In this document: positions 17,823 to 27,225 of the stretch, piece after piece
Layout: each line of letters begins with the position of its first letter
Position numbering within the stretch: position 1 is the first letter of the stretch
DNA from: Bacillota bacterium
Lineage (GTDB): Bacteria; Bacillota; Clostridia; DSM-8532
NCBI GenBank assembly: GCA_023443745.1
Contig: JAEZTB010000042.1
Span: 711,139 to 775,138 of the forward strand
DNA length: 64,000 nt
Reading direction: 5' to 3'
Notes under the pieces: model-generated
Database searches by the model: none
What the model was told of the DNA's origin: nothing
The model's input: only the letters and a program-made list of their open reading frames with translations
Made by a program: the position numbers and the translations under genes

Positions 17823-17879
17823 TGGTCCAGACATGAAGAGGTACGTTCTCAACGAACGTACCTCTATTTTAGTGGACCA
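17823..17879. terminator. Bidirectional terminator hairpin between convergent genes
   Basis: AGAGGTACGTTC (17837-17848) pairs perfectly with GAACGTACCTCT (17854-17865), followed by ATTTTA; an outer TGGTCC (17823-17828)/GGACCA (17874-17879) pair encloses it. It sits between the 3' ends of the DUF362 gene and the leftward operon and shares the GAGGTACGTT stem with the hairpins at 44.8, 60.5, 60.6 and 63.4 kb. Confidence 0.7.
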
Positions 17880-17923
17880 AAATTGATAGGGTTTCTGTTA
17901 TTTAGAATTTTGATAGACAATTA

Positions 17924-18958
17924 TCAAATAGCGCCGACATCGATAACCGCTTTCATAATGTCGTTGGGATGATCATCGATGTATTTGAACGCTTTAGCGA
18001 AATCATTCAAGCCAAAACGCTGTGAAATGAATCCATCAGCTTTGACCTTTCCTTCGGCCAAAAAGCGAATAGCATCGGTGAAGTCCTCACGAACATACAT
18101 CATATGCCCGACTAACGATACCTCTCTTCTTTGAATGCGCGGAATTTCAAGCTCCATGGGCGCTTTATAATTACCCGTTATAACAATCTCGGAGCTAGAC
18201 CGGCTTGCGTCAAGAGCGGACATAAAGGACCCTTTAGTTGCAGCGGCGTCAATGATGACGTCGGCTTTTCTATCTCCAAATGCTTGCTTAATGGCGCCTT
18301 CTAAGCCAACATCCTTGGTGTTGATACAGTACTCAATACCGCATGCCTTTGCATATTCAATTTTACTATCCAGAAAATCGGTGACCAAAACCTTTCCAGC
18401 ACCCAATGCCTGTGCGGCCTGAGCGGTCAGGTTACCAATGGTTCCTGCTCCAATTACAGCTATATTTGCACCTTTAAATTGTGAGCGCTTAACTGAGCCG
18501 ACACCCACAGCCAAAGGCTCTACAAGTGTAATCAGATCAAAATTCATGTCTGAAGGACATAGATGCAAATAGCTGGGTTCTACAGCTACATACTCGGCTG
18601 CAAAGCCATCCGCATGCACACCCTTAACCTTGAGATTTTCGCAGACATTGAACCGGCCGATGGTACAGGGATAACACTTACCGCAAACAATCTGCGGTTC
18701 CACGGTTACCCTGTCCCCGACCTTAAAATCGACCACATTTGCGCCGACCTTCTCTATAACTGCACTGACCTCATGTCCGGGAACCACCGGATATGTCATA
18801 TATTTATGCAATCCATGATACATCTGGATATCAGAACCGCACACTCCTATGCTGATGATTTTTAGCAGCACCTCGTCAGTCGTGATTGATGGGATGGGAG
18901 CTTCCTGAAAATCGATGGTATAAGGAGCCGTAAATACTGTCTTTATCATAGTAGACAT
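17924..18958 (-). CDS. Zinc-dependent alcohol (polyol) dehydrogenase, last gene of operon
   Basis: A 344-residue medium-chain dehydrogenase/reductase. Catalytic-zinc ligands appear in GVCGSDIQMYHG (Cys) and VVPGHEVSAV (His-Glu); the structural zinc loop is CGKCYPCTIGRFNVC with four Cys; the NAD(P) fold is VIGAGTIGNLTAQAA. It resembles sorbitol, threonine and related secondary-alcohol dehydrogenases. The start is uncertain (18958 or an ATG at 18949). It follows the transketolase C-subunit by one base. It probably oxidises or reduces a small polyol or ketose in the same pathway. Confidence 0.88.
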   Translation of the reverse strand: MSTMIKTVFTAPYTIDFQEAPIPSITTDEVLLKIISIGVCGSDIQMYHGLHKYMTYPVVPGHEVSAVIEKVGANVVDFKVGDRVTVEPQIVCGKCYPCTIGRFNVCENLKVKGVHADGFAAEYVAVEPSYLHLCPSDMNFDLITLVEPLAVGVGSVKRSQFKGANIAVIGAGTIGNLTAQAAQALGAGKVLVTDFLDSKIEYAKACGIEYCINTKDVGLEGAIKQAFGDRKADVIIDAAATKGSFMSALDASRSSSEIVITGNYKAPMELEIPRIQRREVSLVGHMMYVREDFTDAIRFLAEGKVKADGFISQRFGLNDFAKAFKYIDDHPNDIMKAVIDVGAI

Positions 18959-18959
18959 C

Positions 18960-19895
18960 TCATTTCTTTGAAATTGCTTTTTCTACAGTCGCCACAATAG
19001 AAGCAACATCCAGGCCGTAGCTCTCAAATAGAGCAGAATAAGCACCACATTCAGCATGGATATCCTTAAGACCAATAAATTCCTGTACTGCCTTTGCGCC
19101 ATTTGAGGTAAGAACCTCTGCCACTGCTCCTCCAAGACCGCCAATAATACTGTGCTCTTCCGCTGTAATAATAGCCCCGGTTTTTGCTGCTGACTCAAGA
19201 ATCAGCGCGCTATCAAGGGGTTTGATACAGAACATGTCTACTACTCTGATTTCAATTCCTTTTTGGGAAAGCACCTTTGCAGCTTCAACAGCCTGACCCA
19301 CCATAACGCCGCAAGCGATGATAGTGGCATCTTTTCCATCGCGAACGATCATTCCCTTGCCGGTTTCAAACTTGGTATCGGGAGTATAAACCGTCTGGGT
19401 AGAATCCCTGGACAGCCTGATATACATTGGAGCATCAACATCTATGGCGTTTTTAACGAGCCAGTCTGTCTGGTATTCGTCGGATGCTACAAAAACCTGG
19501 AAATTGGGCAGTGCACGCATAATGGCAATGTCTTCAAGAGAATGATGGCTCGGTCCGTCATAAGCATCGGAAATACCGCCATACGCACCCATGAACTTCA
19601 CATTGAGCTTGGAATAGGAACCGTACGCCCTTGCACCGATTAAGCCGATGGAGGTAAGAAATACTGCAAAGGTATTGACAAAAGGAATCTTACCCGTTGT
19701 GGCAAGACCGGCAGCCATGCTTACCATGTTGGCTTCTGCTATACCCACGTTGAAGAATCGCTCAGGGCAGCCTGCACCGAAAACGCCGGATTTTGTTGAG
19801 CTGGAAACATCGGCATCAAGAACGACAACCTTTTCATTTTCCTTACCGTATTTCAAGAGAGAATCTCCGTATACGTCTCTAAGACTTCTTCCCAT
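18960..19895 (-). CDS. Transketolase, C-terminal subunit
   Basis: A 311-residue protein covering the pyrimidine-binding and C-terminal domains of transketolase. Seen: VLDADVSSSTKSG, the GIAEANMVSMAAGLA segment with the Glu that activates thiamine diphosphate, GPSHHSLEDIAIMRALPN, and a C-terminal transketolase domain (TAEEHSIIGGLGGAVAE). It works as a heterodimer with the N-terminal subunit encoded immediately upstream: the stop TAA and start ATG share one base, and GAGAGGTG lies inside the upstream gene. Split transketolases are often devoted to a specialised pathway rather than the pentose phosphate cycle; the donor and acceptor here are unknown. Confidence 0.92.
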   Translation of the reverse strand: MGRSLRDVYGDSLLKYGKENEKVVVLDADVSSSTKSGVFGAGCPERFFNVGIAEANMVSMAAGLATTGKIPFVNTFAVFLTSIGLIGARAYGSYSKLNVKFMGAYGGISDAYDGPSHHSLEDIAIMRALPNFQVFVASDEYQTDWLVKNAIDVDAPMYIRLSRDSTQTVYTPDTKFETGKGMIVRDGKDATIIACGVMVGQAVEAAKVLSQKGIEIRVVDMFCIKPLDSALILESAAKTGAIITAEEHSIIGGLGGAVAEVLTSNGAKAVQEFIGLKDIHAECGAYSALFESYGLDVASIVATVEKAISKK

Positions 19896-20728
19896 TAATT
19901 ATCACCTCTCAATTCAGCCATAGCTGTTTTGTATTCCTCATCATTGATGGGTTTTCCGTGCCAAATGTTCTTCCCTTCCATGAAGGAAACGCCTTTTCCT
20001 TTCACGGTTTCCGCTATGATGACGGAGGGTTTTCCTTTGACAGCCTTTGCCTGGTCAATCGTATCACAAATTGCTGATACATCATGCCCGTCGCAATTAA
20101 ACACCTCAAAACCAAATGCCTTGAATTTTGCCTCTACATCGCCCATTGGCATAATAGCGTCGGAGGTACCGTCAAGCTGAACATGATTACGATCCAAAAT
20201 AACGATCAGATTGTCCGTTTTAAATTTGGCGGCGCTCATTAAGGCTTCCCAAACGGTTCCTTCATTGATTTCACCGTCACCCATAACGGCATAAACAGTG
20301 GCATCAATTTTGGAAAGCTTGAGTCCCTCCGCCATTCCCAGGCAAGCGGATAAACCAATGCCCAGAGGGCCTGTGGACAGCTCAACGCCCGGTGTGGATA
20401 ATGCACAGGGATGTCCCTGCAGCCGTGTATTAATCTGGCGAAGGGTTTTCATTTCTTCTACAGGGAAATACCCCTTTTCAGCCAGCACTCTGTAAAGCAT
20501 GGGCGCAGCATGTCCTTTTGTAAGAACAATACGGTCTCTTTCCGGCCACTTGGGATTCTTGGGATCTACCTTTGCTTTTTCAAAATATAACGCAGTAAGA
20601 ATCTCACATACAGACAAGGATCCGCCCGGATGCCCGGTCTGAATGGAGTGAAGCAATTCAATCAAGTCCACGCGAAATTTATGGCACAGAGCTTCCAGCT
20701 CCTGCTTTCTCGATACGGATAAACTCAT
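19895..20728 (-). CDS. Transketolase, N-terminal subunit
   Basis: A 277-residue protein with the thiamine-diphosphate-binding domain: TGHPGGSLSVCEILTALYF, the His of LTKGHAAP, GPLGIGLSACLGMA and the Mg-ThDP motif GDGEINEGTVWEALMSAA followed by NLIVILDRN. It transfers two-carbon ketol units with its partner downstream. The gene lies 42 bases after the alcohol dehydrogenase gene and is part of the long leftward operon with an ABC importer. No transaldolase or sugar kinase accompanies it. Confidence 0.93.
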   Translation of the reverse strand: MSLSVSRKQELEALCHKFRVDLIELLHSIQTGHPGGSLSVCEILTALYFEKAKVDPKNPKWPERDRIVLTKGHAAPMLYRVLAEKGYFPVEEMKTLRQINTRLQGHPCALSTPGVELSTGPLGIGLSACLGMAEGLKLSKIDATVYAVMGDGEINEGTVWEALMSAAKFKTDNLIVILDRNHVQLDGTSDAIMPMGDVEAKFKAFGFEVFNCDGHDVSAICDTIDQAKAVKGKPSVIIAETVKGKGVSFMEGKNIWHGKPINDEEYKTAMAELRGDN

Positions 20729-20770
20729 ATTAGACCTCCTCTATGATTCAACCTTGATCACTTGTCATTG

Positions 20771-21811
20771 TTACTCTTCTGATGGAATAAGGATGAATTT
20801 ACAGCCTTGCTTCTTTTCAAAGCGTTCAAAAGCTGTTTGCCATTCGGTTAATGGCAGCTTGGTATCTGCCAGCGGCTCAAGTACAACCTTACCTTCTTCA
20901 AGAAGCTTAAGGGCTTTCCTCCAGCTATGATTTCGTGAACCCAAAGAACCGGAGAAATGCAATTCCTTGTAGCAGATTTTCTCGATATCAAACTCGATCT
21001 TTTTGCCGGGCAAGCCAATTTGTGTGAAATAACCACGCTTTTTGATCAGCTTAAGACCCGTGTCTATGGCAGGAGCCGCTCCCGAACACTCCAGAACCAC
21101 GTCGGCTCCATAGTTGTTCGATAGCTTGTTAATCAGCTCCTCAAGGCTTTCCTCCTGAAGGTTGACCGTATAGTCCGCACCCAGTCTCTTCGCCATCTCA
21201 AGTCGCGGCACATCAATATTCGTTCCGCTTACGACGACGGTAGCACCATGGGCTTTAGCAACCTGCATTGCCATCAGACCGACGGCCCCGGGGCCGGAAA
21301 CAAGCACCAGGTCTCCAGGAACAATTTTACACAAATCATAGACAGCATGGCAGACACAAGCAAGGGGCTCAGTCATGGCAGCGGCGGTATCCGAAACATT
21401 ATCCGGTATTTTATGTACTCTTCCCGCAGGAACCACCGTATAATTTGTAAAGACACCATTGTACCAGTAACCCAGCGTCTTTCGCTCTACGCATAGGTTG
21501 TAAAAGCCTTCGCGACAAAAGTGACATACGCCGCAGTAATGATAGGCGGTTTCACTAACTACGCGATCACCCACATTGAAACCGGTAACGCCTTCACCAA
21601 CCTGTGCTATCTTTCCTGAAAATTCATGTCCGGTGACAACCGGAGGATTTACTGGAATGGCTATATCGCTGTGATAAATATGAAGGTCGGATCCGCAGAT
21701 ACCTGCTTCCGCGACTTTTATTTTAATTTCTCCGGCTTTTGCGGTTGGCTCCGGAATATCCCGAATCTCCATGTTTCCAAGGCCAGCAGCATATTTTACT
21801 AATGCTTTCAT
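20771..21811 (-). CDS. Zinc-dependent alcohol dehydrogenase (sorbitol dehydrogenase-like)
   Basis: A 346-residue medium-chain dehydrogenase. Zinc ligands lie in GICGSDLHIYHSD and VVTGHEFSGK; the structural zinc loop is CGVCHFCREGFYNLC; the nucleotide fold is VSGPGAVGLMAMQVAKAHG. The start at 21811 is preferred because GGGGGG precedes it at suitable distance. It is distinct from the second dehydrogenase at the operon end, so the pathway has two alcohol/ketone interconversions. Exact substrate unknown; polyol-type (sorbitol, threonine, butanediol family) is the nearest class. Confidence 0.88.
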   Translation of the reverse strand: MKALVKYAAGLGNMEIRDIPEPTAKAGEIKIKVAEAGICGSDLHIYHSDIAIPVNPPVVTGHEFSGKIAQVGEGVTGFNVGDRVVSETAYHYCGVCHFCREGFYNLCVERKTLGYWYNGVFTNYTVVPAGRVHKIPDNVSDTAAAMTEPLACVCHAVYDLCKIVPGDLVLVSGPGAVGLMAMQVAKAHGATVVVSGTNIDVPRLEMAKRLGADYTVNLQEESLEELINKLSNNYGADVVLECSGAAPAIDTGLKLIKKRGYFTQIGLPGKKIEFDIEKICYKELHFSGSLGSRNHSWRKALKLLEEGKVVLEPLADTKLPLTEWQTAFERFEKKQGCKFILIPSEE

Positions 21812-21848
21812 TTTATTTCCCCCCATCTATCAGGTACTTTTGCCAAGC

Positions 21849-22760
21849 CTACACCCTTGCCCAGGCAAGATTCAACGTTCTCTTTGCATTAGCGATAACC
21901 ACGTCCGGATCCTCATCTCCCCAAGGCTTAACTTCAAAGCTGACGATGGGGCGGTTTTTCTCGCTGATAAAACCGATCTTTATAAGAGTTCTCAGGTAAT
22001 CAACCAACTCATCAACATCATTTTCACTGTTGGGGAAGCCGAAACGGGGATGTGCGTCGCCATAGGCTTCAAAGCTTGGATCCTTGATGACGGTGTTGCC
22101 CATATGAGCATGAATAATATAATCCTTTATTGGAATCAGATTTTCTTCATTGGTTTCGTGAATCATCGGAATATGGGAGAGGTCAACCATCAGACCAAAA
22201 TTGTCAAATTCCGCTCTGAGTTCCTCTGCGAACCTTTTTGCCAGAGCAACAGGCCCGATAATGGACTTCTTGTCGATATCATAGTCAAATACTTCAAGAG
22301 CAACCTTCATATCTCCCTTTGATTTTGCATAGGCGCACAGCTCTCTTGTGGACTTAACAAGCGCCTGATAGGAGTCTTCCTTGGTTGCCTCCTCATACTT
22401 ACCTGAAAGGAAGCCAAAGCCTACGGCTCCCATTTCATAAGCTTCATCAATGCCTTCTTTTAGGCTAGCGAGGGCTTCCAACCGCTTAGACTCGTCAAGG
22501 CTGTTGATATTACTGCCTGTAGTCAACATTCTTGGCTGGCCGCCATAAGCGACGGTCAGATGTGAAGTATCCAACATTTTTTTTACATTGGCTCTGACTT
22601 GAGGATCTTTTATCCAGGTTATCTCGATAGCATCAAAATAATCATCTACTGCGATCTTCCTGACGGTTTCCTCTATGGGTCCTTCACCCTTAATGGTACT
22701 CGGATAGGCCATAAAATGAATAAGGCCTACTTTCATATACTTTTTAATGGACTCAACCAT
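21849..22760 (-). CDS. Xylose-isomerase-like TIM barrel protein in importer operon
   Basis: A 303-residue sugar phosphate isomerase/epimerase-like protein. Conserved metal-ligand positions are Glu in VALEVFDYD, Asp in LMVDLSHIP, His in IHAHMGNT and Glu in VSFEVKPW. GGAGAAATAAAA precedes the ATG at 22760. It belongs to a different subgroup from the two in the 8.8-10.5 kb cluster: the ligand loops differ and it has an extended GDAHPRFGFP loop near residue 240. Relatives include epimerases and decarboxylases of branched or keto sugar acids. It sits between the hydroxyacid dehydrogenase and the polyol dehydrogenase. Confidence 0.82.
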   Translation of the reverse strand: MVESIKKYMKVGLIHFMAYPSTIKGEGPIEETVRKIAVDDYFDAIEITWIKDPQVRANVKKMLDTSHLTVAYGGQPRMLTTGSNINSLDESKRLEALASLKEGIDEAYEMGAVGFGFLSGKYEEATKEDSYQALVKSTRELCAYAKSKGDMKVALEVFDYDIDKKSIIGPVALAKRFAEELRAEFDNFGLMVDLSHIPMIHETNEENLIPIKDYIIHAHMGNTVIKDPSFEAYGDAHPRFGFPNSENDVDELVDYLRTLIKIGFISEKNRPIVSFEVKPWGDEDPDVVIANAKRTLNLAWARV

Positions 22761-22850
22761 TTTTATTTCTCCTTTCAAAATTTATTAAAATGGTCTAAGA
22801 AGCATCCTAATCCGGAATGCGATCGTTTTAGTTAGTGTAAAAAGCTCTTA

Positions 22851-23813
22851 TTACGCATTCACAATATTAACAGGCTTACCGGCGATATACTGTTTAAGAT
22901 TGTCAACTGCAATATCCATCAAACGCTGGCGGGATTCTTTTGGAGCCCATGCGATATGCGGGGTTATGATGCAGTTCTTGCAGGACAGCAGTACATTATC
23001 CGCCTTGATGGGTTCGGAAGAAACCACGTCCACGGCTGCAGCATATACCTTACCCGAATCAAGAGCTTCTTTAAGATCATTCTCATTAATCAATGGACCA
23101 CGGGAGGTATTGATAATGATAACCCCATCTTTCATCTTGGCAATGGATGACTTGCTAATAATACCTTGAGTTGAGGGGAACAGCGGGCAGTGAAGGGAGA
23201 TCACGTCGGAATTCGCAAGAAGCTCGTCCAATCCGACAACTTTAATATCCTCGGTCTCAAGAGCCTTGTTGGGGAATTCGTCATAAGCCAGCACCTTCAT
23301 TCCCATCGCAACTGCAATCTTGGCAGTGTTCTGGCCAATACGGCCATATCCGATGATTCCCATGGTCTTCCCTGCAAGCTCAATCAAGGGGTAGTTCCAG
23401 AAGCAGAAATCAGGGCATGAAGTCCAGTCGCCAGCTTTTACAGCATCACCGTGGGCACCGACATGGTGGCAGATCTCAAGAAGCAGAGCAAATACAAACT
23501 GAGCCACTGCTGTTGTGCCATAGGTTGGAATATTGGCCACAGGAATACCCTTTTCCTTGGCAGCGTTTACATCGACCACGTTGTATCCGGTAGCCAGAAC
23601 TCCGATAAATTTAATGTTTGGGCAGGCATCAAGGGTTTCCCTGGTAAGGGGAGTCTTGTTGGTATACACATATTCAGCGTCTCCGATTCTGGAGATTATC
23701 TGATCAGCAGGTGTGCGATCATAGACCTTAAGCTCGCCCAATGCTTCCAGTCCGCTCCAGGACAAATCACCCGGATTTTCTGTATACCCGTCTAAAACAA
23801 CAATTTTACTCAT
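22851..23813 (-). CDS. D-2-hydroxyacid dehydrogenase (glycerate dehydrogenase/hydroxypyruvate reductase-like)
   Basis: A 320-residue NAD-dependent dehydrogenase with the family features: substrate domain FIGVLATGYNVVDV, Rossmann motif GKTMGIIGYGRIGQNTAKIA, active-site Arg in INTSRGPLINE, Glu in VVSSEPI and the catalytic His in CIITPHIAW. The sequence type (IPTYGTTAVAQFVFALLLE) is that of glycerate dehydrogenases, which interconvert hydroxypyruvate and D-glycerate. AGGAGG lies inside the end of livF and the start is one base after the livF stop region, so transport and metabolism genes are in one transcript. Confidence 0.9.
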   Translation of the reverse strand: MSKIVVLDGYTENPGDLSWSGLEALGELKVYDRTPADQIISRIGDAEYVYTNKTPLTRETLDACPNIKFIGVLATGYNVVDVNAAKEKGIPVANIPTYGTTAVAQFVFALLLEICHHVGAHGDAVKAGDWTSCPDFCFWNYPLIELAGKTMGIIGYGRIGQNTAKIAVAMGMKVLAYDEFPNKALETEDIKVVGLDELLANSDVISLHCPLFPSTQGIISKSSIAKMKDGVIIINTSRGPLINENDLKEALDSGKVYAAAVDVVSSEPIKADNVLLSCKNCIITPHIAWAPKESRQRLMDIAVDNLKQYIAGKPVNIVNA

Positions 23814-23814
23814 T

Positions 23815-24555
23815 TTAACATCCTCCTTGTGCATTTTTCGCAAATTTTCCTAGATAAGCTTCAACAACTCTTGGATCATTCTTAAGCTCGCAAGATGGTC
23901 CGCTTAAGATTACCCGGCCGCCGTCAATGATATAGGCATAATGGGAAATTTCCAACGCAAGGCGTGCATTTTGCTCTACCAGCAGGATGGGTATGCCTTG
24001 TTTATTAATCTCCACAATCTTTTCAAACAACTCTGCAACAACAAGCGGAGCCAGTCCCATGGAAGGCTCGTCCAGCATCAGAACGCTGGGTCTTGCCATC
24101 ATGGCGCGCCCGATGGCAAGCATCTGCTGCTCGCCGCCCGAGAGACTCCAGCCAAGCTGGTCCTTTCTTTCTTTCAGGCGTGGAAACAGCTTATACACCT
24201 CTTCAAGCTCCTTGGCATAGGACTGTGTACCAAAAAAGCCATGCCAGTTGATGGTTCCCGCTTCAAGATTACCTCTGACGGAGAGTCCGGGGAATATGTG
24301 ACGTCCTTCCGGAACATGTATAATTCCGCTTTTCGCGATATAACGGGGTTTCTTGTCAATAATTTCTTCTTTATCTGCAAATTGAATAGAACCCGTACGT
24401 TTGATCATGCCTGAAATGGCCTTGAGAAGTGTAGTCTTCCCTGCGCCGTTACTACCGATCAGACATGTAATGGTGCCTTTTTCAACGGTCAAATCGATTC
24501 CTTTTAGTGCCTCAATGGGACCGTAGTATGCATGCAAATCCTTAATACTAAGCAT
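23815..24555 (-). CDS. livF: ABC transporter ATP-binding protein, LivF type
   Basis: One of two ATPases of a HAAT (branched-chain amino acid type) importer. The 246 residues contain Walker A GSNGAGKTT, Q-loop, signature LSGGEQQML, Walker B VLMLDEPSMGLAP and the switch His region LLVEQNA. It overlaps livG by eight bases. Lying in an operon with sugar- and polyol-type enzymes, it may serve a non-amino-acid substrate. Confidence 0.93.
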   Translation of the reverse strand: MLSIKDLHAYYGPIEALKGIDLTVEKGTITCLIGSNGAGKTTLLKAISGMIKRTGSIQFADKEEIIDKKPRYIAKSGIIHVPEGRHIFPGLSVRGNLEAGTINWHGFFGTQSYAKELEEVYKLFPRLKERKDQLGWSLSGGEQQMLAIGRAMMARPSVLMLDEPSMGLAPLVVAELFEKIVEINKQGIPILLVEQNARLALEISHYAYIIDGGRVILSGPSCELKNDPRVVEAYLGKFAKNAQGGC

Positions 24556-25306
24556 TGAGATCCCTCCCTAAATAAGCCTCGATAACCGCTTCGTTACATG
24601 AAACCTCGGCAGGACAGCCTGTGCCAATGACCTTACCGAAGCAGATGACAACAATATCCTCGCAGATGTTCATAATCATGTCCATAGAATGCTCAATCAG
24701 CAGAACCCCTATGCCACGTTCTTTGGCAGCGAGAGTGAGAAGCGCCATGACGTCATCGATTTCCTTATTATTCAGTCCGGCGGCCGGCTCGTCAACCAAC
24801 ATGATTTTGGGATGGGCAAGCATGGAACGGATGATTTCCAGCTGTTTTCTCTGACCGTAAGCCAGCGCAGTGATGTCATCATCCCAATCAAATGTGAAAT
24901 CAACCATCTTCATTAAGTCTGCAAGTTCATTTTCAAAATCGGAGCCTTTCTTCCCAAAATAGCTTTTAAAATAGCCAAATTGATTCGCCAGGTCAGTACC
25001 CAAAAGCAGGTTATCTTTAATGCTTGAGCGCTGAAGAAAGCGCGGCGTCTGAAAGGTTCGGCCTATCCCCATGCGAGCACGCATGTGGGAGGGAACATTC
25101 GAAATGTTCTCCTCATTTAAATATATGGATCCGCTGTCCGGGGTATAGATACCGCTGATGAGGTTCATGAGCGTACTCTTTCCTGCACCGTTGGGACCGA
25201 TCAACCCGTGCACTTCTCCAGGTAAAACGGAAAACGTAACGTCGTCGGCCGCAATAACACCGCCAAAACGTTTGCAAACCTTATCAAGCCTTAAAATAGG
25301 TTTCAT
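24548..25306 (-). CDS. livG: ABC transporter ATP-binding protein, LivG type
   Basis: The second ATPase, 252 residues from ATG 25306. Walker A is GPNGAGKST, signature region ALAYGQRKQLEI (a LivG-type variant of LSGGQ), Walker B IMLVDEPAAGLNN, then LLIEHSMD. The LivG-specific C-terminal extension (VIEAYLG) is present. A longer open frame reaches 25486 but reads through livM out of frame and is discarded; the ATGA overlap with livM and GGGGAG upstream fix the start. Confidence 0.93.
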   Translation of the reverse strand: MKPILRLDKVCKRFGGVIAADDVTFSVLPGEVHGLIGPNGAGKSTLMNLISGIYTPDSGSIYLNEENISNVPSHMRARMGIGRTFQTPRFLQRSSIKDNLLLGTDLANQFGYFKSYFGKKGSDFENELADLMKMVDFTFDWDDDITALAYGQRKQLEIIRSMLAHPKIMLVDEPAAGLNNKEIDDVMALLTLAAKERGIGVLLIEHSMDMIMNICEDIVVICFGKVIGTGCPAEVSCNEAVIEAYLGRDLNA

Positions 25307-26319
25307 CCTTTTTTCTCCCCCTTTGCCTTCGAGATGGACGGATTGTTTTTCTTGCGTAATTTCCTGCGTATTGTTTTGCCGACATTGGAGGCTAAACCTG
25401 CAAGTCCCATAGGCATAAAGACCATCAAAAGAATAACACCGACACCATAGATAAGCTGCAAATACTGCTGCATGAATCTGAGCCACTCAGGAAGCATGGT
25501 GACCAATACCGATCCTACAAAGATACCTACCGTATTGTTAACACCGCCAAGCATTGCCATAATAATGTAGGAGGTCGCACGCTCGAATGTAAACATATCC
25601 GAAGATACGAACTGACTGTGCATGGCATACAATGAACCTGCAACCGCCGCAAGGGCACCGGCAATGGTAAAGGCTATTACTTTCGTCATAAAGACGTTAA
25701 TACCGAGTGTTTGTGCTGCAATTTCGTTATCACGGATGGCCGACAGTGAACGGCCAAGCTGGGAACGACGGATTCTTTCAACCAGTAGTGCGACAACCAG
25801 AACAATACCACTTAGAATATAGAACCACTCGTTATAGTTTGTAGGACTAAAGCCAAAGATTTTGAGTGTGGGAATATTGGAAATACCGTCCGGGCCTCCG
25901 AACAGTGGTTTATAGCTAAGGTAAAAGGACCAGGCAACCTGAACAAGACCAATGGTTGCAAAAGTAAAATAAGTACCCTTCAATCGGAATAAAACCAGAC
26001 CGATCAAAAACGACAGCAAAGCGGATAATAAAATGGTCAACAGGAGCGCAAGTGAGGTATCCAATACGAATCCAAGCCGTCCTGAGGTGACGTTAGCCGT
26101 AAAGTAAGCACCCACACCCATGAAGGCAACAGCGGCAAAAGAAAGTTGCCCACCAAGCCCCAGCATCACGGAAACGCCATAGACAGCGATTGAATAAATC
26201 AGCCCCAGATTCAGAACCATCATTGAGTAACCTTGATTAACACGCGGAATCACAAGAACAAAGATCGCCGCTAGTAAGAAAATCAAACAGGTAGAAAATT
26301 TTATGTTAATTTTTTTCAT
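25303..26319 (-). CDS. livM: ABC transporter permease, LivM type
   Basis: A 338-residue integral membrane permease with about ten hydrophobic helices. The HAAT-family segment GLGGQLSFAAVAFMGVGAY is near residue 65 and the EAA-like cytoplasmic loop IRDNEIAAQTLGIN near residue 210. The C-terminal tail is strongly basic (RKLRKKNN). GAGGTGAG lies within the end of livH. Forms the channel with LivH. Confidence 0.93.
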   Translation of the reverse strand: MKKINIKFSTCLIFLLAAIFVLVIPRVNQGYSMMVLNLGLIYSIAVYGVSVMLGLGGQLSFAAVAFMGVGAYFTANVTSGRLGFVLDTSLALLLTILLSALLSFLIGLVLFRLKGTYFTFATIGLVQVAWSFYLSYKPLFGGPDGISNIPTLKIFGFSPTNYNEWFYILSGIVLVVALLVERIRRSQLGRSLSAIRDNEIAAQTLGINVFMTKVIAFTIAGALAAVAGSLYAMHSQFVSSDMFTFERATSYIIMAMLGGVNNTVGIFVGSVLVTMLPEWLRFMQQYLQLIYGVGVILLMVFMPMGLAGLASNVGKTIRRKLRKKNNPSISKAKGEKKG

Positions 26320-26328
26320 TATCTCACC

Positions 26329-27225
26329 TCACGCCTTATCGGCGACTTTTTCGCCGAACAGTCCTTGCGGCCTAATGAGAAGAACTGCAATCAATACGAG
26401 AAAAACGACCGCATCTTTGTATTGCGAAAATTGGATGGTACTGTAGGATTCAACCAATCCAATGAGCAGAGAACCAATAATAGCCCCCTTGATATTGCCG
26501 AATCCACCGATAACGACACCGGCAAAAGCTCTCAGTTGGAGTGAACCCAAGGTATTGCTCACCATAAAGATAGGAGATATCATATATCCACCTACTGAAG
26601 CAAGTGAAACAACAATAATATAGGTAGCAGCGGTTGTCAGTATGGTTGGAATACCAAGCAACTCCGCAGCATACTTGTCCTGTGCGGCGGCCTGCATCAT
26701 ACGACCCGCGTAAAGTTTTTCAAATAAAATAAACACGAGCATAATCAATACTGCGCCCACAATAATTGTGAGGACAAATTGCCATTGAAGCTTAAATGTA
26801 CCGATTTTCAGAACAGCTGCTTTTCCAGTCTCAGGATTTTTCATGATAGGTGGCATCGAACGTGGCAGACTTCCCCAAATCAGCGTAGCAATTTCCTTAA
26901 TGGCCATTGAGGCACCCATTGTGGAAATAACAGTAGCAGCCGGATAGGCGGCGTCTTTGAGGGGCCAATATACTGTAAACATAAAAACGATGCCGATAAT
27001 TGCAAATGAAATTAGCGCAAGTGGCACCATTGCCCAAAAGGGCAGCTTTATATCAATGGTAAGCGCACAGGTAACAAATGCACCAAACATGAGAAGATCA
27101 CCCTGTGCAAAGTTCATTACACCGATTGCGCGAATCAGTAGTATTAATCCCATTGCCAAAAGCGCATAAATCATACCCATGGCAACACCATTAACCGTTA
27201 GCGAAACAAATGTATTTATATTCAT
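26329..27225 (-). CDS. livH: ABC transporter permease, LivH type
   Basis: A 298-residue permease with eight or so membrane segments. Typical LivH features are GMIYALLAMGLILLIRAIGVMNFAQGDLLMFGAF at the N-terminus (conserved NFAQGD), the cytoplasmic loop AAAQDKYAAELLGI, and RPQGLFGEKVADKA at the C-terminus. It is separated from the binding-protein gene by 483 bases holding a strong hairpin, so the permease genes may be expressed at a lower level. Confidence 0.93.
   Translation of the reverse strand: MNINTFVSLTVNGVAMGMIYALLAMGLILLIRAIGVMNFAQGDLLMFGAFVTCALTIDIKLPFWAMVPLALISFAIIGIVFMFTVYWPLKDAAYPAATVISTMGASMAIKEIATLIWGSLPRSMPPIMKNPETGKAAVLKIGTFKLQWQFVLTIIVGAVLIMLVFILFEKLYAGRMMQAAAQDKYAAELLGIPTILTTAATYIIVVSLASVGGYMISPIFMVSNTLGSLQLRAFAGVVIGGFGNIKGAIIGSLLIGLVESYSTIQFSQYKDAVVFLVLIAVLLIRPQGLFGEKVADKA

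Noticed and set aside
25307..25486. N-terminal extension of livG
   Set aside because: It reads livM sequence out of frame; the ATG at 25306 with ATGA overlap and family alignment is the real start.
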